Part shown: in pieces, positions 55,854-64,000 of the stretch | How the letters are laid out: every line of letters starts with the position of its first letter | Position numbering within the stretch: the stretch's first letter is position 1 | From: Pleodorina starrii | Taxonomy: Eukaryota > Chlorophyta > Chlorophyceae > Chlamydomonadales > Volvocaceae | DNA length: 64,000 bases | NCBI GenBank assembly: GCA_030267565.1 | Contig: BRXU01000008.1 | Location: 62,001-126,000 of the forward strand | Direction of reading: 5' to 3' | Made by a program: the position numbers and the translations under genes | Notes under the pieces: generated by a model | What the model was told of the DNA's origin: nothing | The model's database searches: none | Seen by the model: only the letters and a program-made list of their open reading frames with translations

Positions 55854-58800
55854 ACTGGGAGGGCCTGGGGGGGCCTGGGGGGGCCTGGGGGCTCCTGTGG
55901 GGTTCTGTGGAAAACCTGGGGGGGCCTGCGGGGCCTTTGCGGGCCTTGGGGGGACCTATGGGAGCCTGAGCGGACCTAGAATAGCCTGTGGGGACCTATG
56001 GGAGCCTGAGCGGACCTAGAATAGCCTGTGGGGACCCGGGGGGGGCCTTGGGGGAGTCTGGGGGGCCCTGCTGGGGCCTGTGGGGCCCTGTGGGGACCCT
56101 GGGGGCCATGGGGGAGACTGGGGGGACCTGAGGGGGCTTGCCGGGGTTTGTGGGGCCCTGTTGGGAGCATGGGGGGCCTTGGGGGAGGTTGGGGGGGCTC
56201 AAGGGGGCCTTGTGGGACCTTCGGGGGCGCCTGGGGGGTCCGGAGGGGGACCGGGAGGGCCTGGTGGGGCCTGGGGGGGCCCGGGGGCTTCTGTGGGGTT
56301 CTGTTGAAAACCTGGCGGTGCCTGCGGGGCCTTTGCGGGCCTTGGGGGGACCTATGCAAGCCTGAGCGGACCTAGAATAGCCTGTGGGGACCTATGGGAG
56401 CCTGAGCGGACCTAGAATAGCCTGTGGGGACCCGGGGGAGTCTGGGGGGGCCTGCTGGGGCCTGTGGGGGCCTGTGGGGACCCTGGGGGGGCCTTGGGGG
56501 ACAGTGGGGGGACCTGAGGGGGCTTGCCGGGGTTTGTGGGGCCCTGTGGGGACCCTGGGGGGCCTTGGGGGAGACTGGGGGGACCTGAGGGGGCTTGCCG
56601 GGGTTTGTGGGGCCCTGTTGGGAGCCTGGGGGGCCTTGGGGGAGGTTGAGAGGGCGCAAGGGGGCCTTATGGGACCTTCGGGGGCGCCTGGGGGGTCCGG
56701 AGGGGGACTGGGAGGGCCTGGGGGGGCCTGGGGGGGCCTGGGGCCCCCTATGGGGGTCTGTGGACAACCTGGGGGGGCCTGCGGGGCCTTTGCGGGCCTT
56801 GGGGGGACCTATGGGCGCCTGAGCGGACCTAGAATAGCCTGTGGGGACCTATGGGAGCCTGAGCGGACCTAGAATAGCCTGTGGGGACCCGGGGGAGTCT
56901 GGGAGGGCCTGCTGGGGCCTGTGGGGGCCTGTGGGGACCCTGGGGGGGCCTTGGGGGAGACTGGGGGGACCTGAGGGGGCTTGCCGGGGTTTGTAAGGCC
57001 CTGTTGGGAGCCTGGGGGGCCTTGGGAAAGGTTTGGGGGGCGCAAGGGGGCCTTGTGGGACCTTCGGGGGCGCCTGGGGGTTCCGGAGGGGGACTGGGAG
57101 GGCCTGGGGGGGCCTGGGGGGGCCTGGGGGCGCCTGTGGGGTTCTGTGAAAAACCTGGGGGGGCCTGCGGGGCCTTGGCGGGCCTTGGGGGGACCTATGG
57201 GAGCCTGAGCGGACCTAGAATAGCCTGTGGGGACCCGGGGGGGGGGCCTTGGGGGAGTCTGGGAGGGCCTGCTGGGGCCTGTGGGGGCCTGTGGGGACCC
57301 TGGGGGGGCCTTGGGGGAGACTGGGGGGACCTGAGGGTCTTGCCGGGGTTTGTGGGGCCCTGTTGGGAGCCTGGGGGGCCTTGGGAAAGGTTAGGGGGGC
57401 GCAAGGGGGCCTTGTGGAACCTTCGGGGGCGCCTGGGGGGTCCGGAGGGGGACTGGGAGGGCCTGGGGGGGCCTGGGGGGGCCTGGGGGCGCCTGTGGGG
57501 TCCTGTGAACCCCCTGGGGGGGCCGGCGGGGCCTTTGCGGGCCTTGGGGGGACCTATGGGAGGCTGAGAGGACCTAGAATAGCCTGTGGGGACCTTGGGG
57601 GGGCCTTGGGGGAGTCTGGGGGGGCCTGCTGGGGCCTGTGGGGCCCTGTGGGGACCCTGGGGGCCTTGGGGGTGACTGGGGGGACCTGAGGGGGCTTGCC
57701 GGGGTTTGTGGGGGCCTGTTGGGAGCATGGGGGGCCTTGGGGGAGGTTGGGGGGGCGCAAGGGGGCCTTGTGGGACCTTCGGGGGCGCCTGGGGGGTCCG
57801 GAGGGGGACTGGGAGGGCCTGGGGGGGCCTGGGGGGGCCTGGGGGCGCCTGTGGGGTTCTGTGAAAAACCTGGGGGGGCCTGCGGGGCCTTTGCGGGCCT
57901 TGGGGGGACCTATGGGAGCCTGAGCGGACCTAGAATAGCCTGTGGGGACCTATGGGAGCCTGAGCGGACCTAGAATAGCCTGTGGGGACCCGGGGGAGTC
58001 TGGGAGGGCCTGCTGGGGCCTGTGGGGGCCTGTGGGGACCCTGGGGGGGCCTTGGGGGAGACTGGGGGGACCTGAGGGGGCTTGCCGTTGTTTGTGGGGC
58101 CCTGTTGGGAGCCTGGGGGGCCTTGGGAAAGGTTTGGGGGGCGCAAGGGGGCCTTGTGGGACCTTCGGGGGCGCCTGGGGGTTCCGGAGGGGGACTGGGA
58201 GGGCCTGGGGGGGCCTGGGGGGGCCTGGGGGCGCCTGTGGGGTTCTGTGAAAAACCTGGGGGGGCCTGCGGGGCCTTTGCGGGCCTTGGGGGGACCTATG
58301 GGAGTCTGAGAGGACCTAGAATAGCCTGTGGGGACCTTGGGGGGGCCTTGGGGGAGTCTGGGGGGGCCTGCTGGGGCCTGTGGGGCCCTGTGGGGAGCCT
58401 GGGGGCGTTGGGGGAGACTGGGGGGACCTGAGGGGGCTTGCCGGGGTTTGTGGGGCCCTGTTGGGAGCCTGGGGGGCCTTGGGGGAGGTTGGGAGGGCGC
58501 AAGGGGGCCTTGTGGGACCTTCAGGGGCGCCTGGGGGGGGTCCGGAGGGAAAAAAAAAAACTGGGAGGGCCTGGGGGGGCCTGGGGGGGCCTGGTGGCTC
58601 CTATGGGGTTCTGTGGAAAACCTGGGGGGGCCTGCGGGGCCTTTGCGGGCCTTGGGGGGACCTATGGGAGCCTGAGCGGACCTAGAATAGCCTGTGGGGA
58701 CCCGGGGGAGTCTGGGGGGGCCTGCTGGGGCCTGTGGGGGCCTGTGGGGACCCTGGGGGGGCCTTGGGGGAGACTGGGGGGACCTGAGGGGGCTTGCCGG

Positions 58801-61492
58801 GGTTTGTGGGGCCCTGTTGGGAGCCTGGGGGGCCTTGGGGGAGGTTGGGAGGGCGCAAGGGGGCCTTGTGGGACCTTCGGGGGCGCCTGGGGGGTCCGGC
58901 GGGGGACTGGGAGGGCCTGGGGGGGCCTGGGGGGGCCTGGGGGCTCCTATGGGGTTCTGTGGAAAACCTGGGGGGGCCTGCGGGGCCTTTGCGGGCCTTG
59001 GGGGGACCTATGGGAGCCTGAGCGGACCTAGAATAGCCTGTGGGGACCTATGGGAGCCTGAGCGGACCTAGAATAGCCTGTGGGGACCCGGGGGAGTCTG
59101 GGAGGGCCTGCTGGGGCCTGTGGGGGCCTGTGGGGACCCTGGGGGGGCCTTGGGGGAGACTGGGGGGACCTGAGGGGGCTTGCCGGGGTTTGTAAGGCCC
59201 TGTTGGGAGCCTGGGGGGCCTTGGGAAAGGTTTGGGGGGCGCAAGGGGGCCTTGTGGGACCTTCGGGGGCGCCTGGGGGTTCCGGAGGGGGACTGGGAGG
59301 GCCTGGGGGGGCCTGGGGGGGCCTGGGGGCGCCTGTGGGGTTCTGTGAAAAACCTGGGGGGGCCAGCGGGGCCTTGGCGGGCCTTGGGGGGACCTATGGG
59401 AGCCTGAGCGGACCTAGAATAGCCTGTGGGGACCCGGTGGGGGGGCCTTTGGGGAGTCTGGGAGGGCCTGCTGGGGCCTGTGGGGGCCTGTGGGGACCCT
59501 GGGGGGGCCTTGGGGGAGACTGGGGGGACCTGAGGGTCTTGCCGGGGTTTGTGGGGCCCTGTTGGGAGCCTGGGGGGCCTTGGGAAAGGTTTGGGGGGCG
59601 CAAGGGGGCCTTGTGGGACCTTCGGGGGCGCCTGGGGGTTCCGGAGGGGGACTGGGAGGGCCTGGGGGGGCCTGGGGGGGCCTGGGGGCGCCTGTGGGGT
59701 TCTGTGAAAAACCTGGGGGGGCCTGCGGGGCCTTTGCGGGCCTTGGAGGGACCTAAGGGAGTCTGAGAGGACCTTGAATAGCCTGTGGGGACCTTGGGGG
59801 GGCCTTGGGGGAGTCTGGGGGGGCCTGCTGGGGCCTGTGGGGCCCAGTGGGGACCCGGGCGGCCTTGGGGGTGACTGGGGGGACCTGAGGGGGCTTGCCG
59901 GGGTTTGTGGGGGCCTGTTGGGAGCATGGGGGGCCTTGGGGGAGGTTGGGGGGGCGCAAGGGGGCCTTGTGGGACCTTCGGGGGCGCCTGGGGGGTCCGG
60001 AGGGGGACTGGGAGGGCCTGGGGGGGCCTGGGGGGGCCTGGGGGCGCCTGTGGGGTTCTGTGAAAAACCTGGGGGGGCCTGCGGGGCCTTTGCGGGCCTT
60101 GGGGGGACCTATGGGAGCCTGAGCGGACCTAGAATAGCCTGTGGGGACCTATGGGAGCCTGAGCGGACCTAGAATAGCCTGTGGGGACCCGGGGGAGTCT
60201 GGGAGGGCCTGCTGGGGCCTGTGGGGGCCTGTGGGGACCCTGGGGGGGCCTTGGGGGAGACTGGGGGGACCTGAGGGGGCTTGCCGTTGTTTGTGGGGCC
60301 CTGTTGGGAGCCTGGGGGGCCTTGGGAAAGGTTTGGGGGGCGCAAGGGGGCCTTGTGGGACCTTCGGGGGCGCCTGGGGGTTCCGGAGGGGGACTGGGAG
60401 GGCCTGGGGGGGCCTGGGGGGGCCTGGGGGCGCCTGTGGGGTTCTGTGAAAAACCTGGGGGGGCCTGCGGGGCCTTTGCGGGCCTTGGGGGGACCTATGG
60501 GAGTCTGAGAGGACCTAGAATAGCCTGTGGGGACCTTGGGGGGGCCTTGGGGGAGTCTGGGGGGGCCTGCTGGGGCCTGTGGGGCCCTGTGGGGACCCTG
60601 GGGGCCTTGGGGGAGACTGGGGGGACCTGAGGGGGCTTGCCGGGGTTTGTGGGGCCCTGTTGGGAGCCTGGGGGGCCTTGGGGGAGGTTGGGAGGGCGCA
60701 AGGGGGCCTTGTGGGACCTTCAGGGGCGCCTGGGGGGGGTCCGGAGGGAAAAAAAAACTGGGAGGGCCTGGGGGGCCCGGGGGGGGCCTGGTGGCTCCTA
60801 TGGGGTTCTGTGGAAAACCTGGGGGGGCCTGCGGGGCCTTGGCGGGCCTTGGGGGGACCTATGGGAGCCTGAGCGGACCTAGAATAGCCTGTGGGGACCC
60901 GGGGGAGTCTGGGGGGGCCTGCTGGGGCCTGTGGGGGCCTGTGGGGACCCTGGGGGGGCCTTGGGGGAGACTGGGGGGACCTGAGGGGGCTTGCCGGGGT
61001 TTGTGGGGCCCTGTTGGGAGCCTGGGGGGCCTTGGGGGAGGGTGGGAGGGCGCAAGGGGGCCTTGTGGGACCTTCGGGGGCGCCTGGGGGGTCCGGCGGG
61101 GGACTGGGAGGGCCTGGGGGGGCCTGGGGGGGCCTGGGGGCGCCGTTGGGGTTCTGTGAAAAACCTGGGGGGGCCTGCGGGGCCTTGGCGGGCCTTGGGG
61201 GGACCTATGGGAGCCTGAGCGAACCTAGAATAGCCTGAGGGGACCCGGGGGAGTCTGGGAGGGCCTGCTGGGGCCTGTGGGGGCCTGTGGGGACCCTGGG
61301 GGGGCCTTGGGGGAGACTGGGGGGACCTGAGGGGGCTTGCCGGGGTTTGTGGGGCCCTGTTTGGAGCCTGGGGGGCCTTGGGAAAGGTTTTGGGGGCGCA
61401 AGGGGGCCTTGTGGGACCTTCGGGGGCGCCTGGGGGGTCCGGAGGGGGACTGGGAGGGCCTGGGGGGGCCTGGGGGCGCCTGTGGGGTTCTG
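55854..61492. repeat. G-rich satellite, right arm, with 1.1-kb and 2.2-kb higher-order repeats
   Basis: Same satellite as 43,825-45,121, resuming in phase after the LINE. Landmark spacing is about 355-360 bp (for example 57,214, 57,569, 57,927). A segment starting near 56,881 recurs at 59,080, 2,199 bp later, and within it blocks near 56,881 and 57,982 are 1,101 bp apart. Short A-runs at 58,550-58,560 (A11) and about 60,749-60,756 (A8) sit at the same point of the unit as the LINE tail. Not coding. Confidence 0.95.
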
Positions 61493-63032
61493 TTTTTTTT
61501 TTTTTTTTCTGCGAGGGACGTTACAAGGACTGGGAAAGCGAAGCCCAACGGGCAAGCCGAGCAAGACCGGCAAGCCACAACAACCTGGCAAGAAGCCCAA
61601 GAAACCACCGCAAGGAGCTGAAGAGAGACAAAAAGCCAAGCAACGCCTAAACTCGCAGACAGGACAGGGACAGGGACGGGGGCAGCAAGAGGCCAGGAGC
61701 CACTGCTGCACGGGCGGCACACACGGCCGCCCCTTCCTCCAAGACACCGAGGAGGGAAACGAAACCAACACCAGGGCCCAACACCAGGGCCAAACCCCAG
61801 GGCCCAGCACCAGGGCCAACACCCCGGCCCAACACCAGGGCCAACCCCACAGCCCAACACCAGGGCCCAACACCAGGGCCCAAAACCAGAGCCAACACCA
61901 CGGCCCAACACCAGGGCAAAAAACACGGCCCAACACCCGGGCCAGCACCACGGACCAACAACAGGGCCCGTCACCGAGGACAAATCCCCGGGCCGGGCAA
62001 AGGCCCCAACAGCGACCACAGCGACAACACAACCACAACCTGCACAACCGCAACAACCAAGGGGCGAACCCTACACCCAGGGTGACAGCAACAGGAACGG
62101 CAAACAAAACCGGGCAACCGCCACAGCGAACCATGGCGGACAAGCCCCTCCCCACCGGGGAGCACCAGATGAAACAGGAAAGCCACAGCACGCCCGAAGA
62201 GAACCCCGCACCACCTAAACCACCTCCCAGAGCCACAAAAGCCGCAGGAACGGCGCCACACGAAGCGCACCAGAGACAAACAACAACCGACCCCACCCTG
62301 GGGGCGTCCCCGCAAGACAGCAGGCCCCAAGACACACCTCCCTCCCAAGACACCCCGCACCACAGGAAACGCACTCCCCCGGCCCCCCGGCTCCCAAGAA
62401 CCCCCACGGGCGCAGCAGGGGCAGCACCGCCTGGCTGGAAGCCAGGGCACAAGCGTGCCGGCGACAAGACTCCCGCAGACCCCACCCTGGGGGCGTCCCC
62501 TCCAGACAGCGACCCCCGAACCGCACCTGCCTCCCACGGCAGCCTGCACCACACCAGCCCTGCACCGAAGCCCCCCCACCCCTCCCCAGACCCCCTCCGA
62601 AACCCTCCCCAGTCCCCCCCGTGCTGCGCGCACCCCGCTCCCAAGACCCCCCGTCCCCCAAAAACCCCCTCCAGGCCGCAGGGAGAGCACCGCCGGGTCG
62701 GAGACCAGAGCACGAGAGCGCCTGCGACAAGACACCCACAGACCCCACACAGGGGGCGTCCCCTCCAGACAGCGACCCGCGAACCGCACCTGCCTCCCAC
62801 GTCAGCCTGCACCACACCAACCCTGCACCGAAGCTCCCCCGACCCCCAAGACCCCCTCAGGCCCCACCCACAGCAAGCCCCGCACCGCACTCCCCTCCCT
62901 AGGCAACCCGCACCGCACTCCCCCCACCCTCGAAGCCCATCACACCCTAAGAACCTCAGACACCGAGACTCCCGACTCCCAACACCCCGCTCACGACGGC
63001 CCCGGCTGCCCTGTCAGCTGAGCTGCTGCCTG
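61493..63032 (-). mobile_element. LINE 3' fragment, minus strand, in G-rich satellite
   Basis: T16 then CTGCGAGGGACGTTACAAGG and the complement of the whole 3' UTR to the last ORF2 codons (CTGTCAGCTGAGCTGCTGCCTG at 63,011-63,032). It is more diverged from the 23.5/52-kb copies than they are from each other. The satellite before it stops at GGGGTTCTG. Its 5' end is joined directly to the tail of the next LINE. Confidence 0.9.
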
Positions 63033-64000
63033 TTTTTTTTTTCTGCGAGGGACGTTACAAGGACTGGGAAAGCGAAGCCCAACGGGCAAGCCGAGCAAGA
63101 CCGGCAAGCCGCAACAGCCTGGCAAGAAGCCCAAAAAACCACCGCAAGGAGCCAAGGAGAGAGAAAAAGCCAAGCAACGCCTAAACTCGCAGACAGGACA
63201 GGGACAGGGACGGGGGCAGCAAGGGGCCAGGAGCCACTGCTGCACGGGCGGCACACACGGCCACCCCTACCTCCAAGACACCGAGGAGGGAACTGAAACC
63301 AACACCAGGGCCCAACACCAGGGCCAAACCCCAGGGCCCAACACCAGGGCCAACACCACGGCCCAACACCAGGGCCAACCCCACAGCCCAACACCAGGGC
63401 CCAACACCAGGGCCCAAAACCAGAGCCAACACCACGGCCCAACACCAGGGCCAAAACCACGGCCCAACACCCGGGCCAGCACCACGGACCAACAACAGGG
63501 CCCGTCACCGGAGACAAGCCCCAGGGATGGGCAAAGGCCCCAACAGCGACCACAGCGACAACACAACCACAACCTGCACAACCTCAACAGCCAAGGGGCG
63601 AACCCTACACCCTGGGCGACAGCAACAGGAACAACAAACAAAACCGGGCAACCGCCGCAGTGAACCAGGGCAAACGAGCCCCCCCCCACCGGGGAGCACC
63701 AGAGAAAACAGAAAACCCACAGCACGCCCGAAGAGAACCCCGCACCACCGAAACCGCCTCCCAGAGCCACAAAAGCCGCAGGGACGGTGCCACACAAGCG
63801 CACCGGAGACAAACAACAACCGACCCCACCCTGGGGGCGTCCCCGCAAGACAGCAGGCCCGAAGACACACCTCCCTCCCAAGACACCCCGCACCGCAGGA
63901 ACCTCACTCCCACGTCCCCCCGGCTCCCAAGAACCCCCACGGGCGCAGCAGGGGCAACACTGCCTGGCTGGAAGCCAGGGCACAAGCGCGCCGGCGACAA
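63033..64000 (-). mobile_element. LINE 3' fragment, minus strand, running off the window
   Basis: T10 then CTGCGAGGGACG and the complement of the 3' UTR through to at least the region equivalent to 26,250, in near-identical form to the 23.5-kb copy. No satellite separates it from the previous fragment. Confidence 0.9.

Noticed and set aside
43825..61492. Gly/Trp-rich frames over the G-rich satellite
   Set aside because: Product of the repeat unit. Present in overlapping phases with no coding signature.

Overview
The window is a GC-rich, almost wholly repetitive stretch of a eukaryotic nuclear genome. I recognise no intact host gene. A chlorophycean green alga (Chlamydomonas/Volvox/Haematococcus-like) fits best but is not proven. 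The main reason is that complete 3' ends of the resident LINE carry TGTAA about 12 nt before the poly(A) tract, and TGTAA is the known polyadenylation signal of that group. High GC, GC-rich minisatellites and Pro/Ser-rich Ser-Pro-Pro repeats of hydroxyproline-rich glycoprotein type also fit. A dinoflagellate or another GC-rich protist is not excluded.

Layout. From 1 to about 38.96 kb the backbone is a 73-bp minisatellite, roughly 300 copies in nine blocks. It is broken up by retroelement insertions, by (CCG/CCA/CCT)n tracts with an associated 30-bp minisatellite, by a low-repeat segment present twice (about 18.4-20.6 and 28.6-31.2 kb), and by a 1.2-kb unrelated segment with short terminal inverted repeats (8.25-9.43 kb). 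About 16,994-21,507 and 27,219-32,154 are two near-identical copies of one 4.5-kb block. Each copy has one private insertion: a bare poly(A) in the first, a 413-bp SINE in the second. From 38.96 to 43.82 kb is a graveyard of LINE and SINE pieces joined at their poly(A) tails. From 43.83 to 61.49 kb is a second satellite, G-rich on the + strand with a unit of about 355-360 bp. It is split by a 10.7-kb full-length LINE (45,122-55,853). Two minus-strand LINE 3' fragments close the window.

The LINE is the functional heart of the window. In order it has a 7-bp tandem array at its 5' end (inside the target-site duplication), a 1.1-kb leader, ORF1 (834 codons after removing a SINE) and ORF2 (about 1,610 codons: APE-like endonuclease, reverse transcriptase, zf-RVT-like Cys/His domain). 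A 1.45-kb 3' UTR, TGTAA and poly(A) follow. ORF1 and ORF2 overlap by ATGA. Both ORFs of this copy are broken by SINE insertions, and excising each SINE plus one target duplication restores the frame exactly, so the element was recently intact. Four further truncated LINE copies or composites share its 3' end.

SINE-A (about 414 bp, nine copies plus a tail-only remnant) has a tRNA-like head that opens with AGGTAAGT and closes with the inverted repeat ACTTACCT. It is probably mobilised by a poly(A)-recognising LINE. SINE-B (648 bp, one copy) has pol III A and B boxes and an (AAT)n tail, so it probably uses a different partner. Long open frames across the satellites are composition artefacts and are not annotated as genes.
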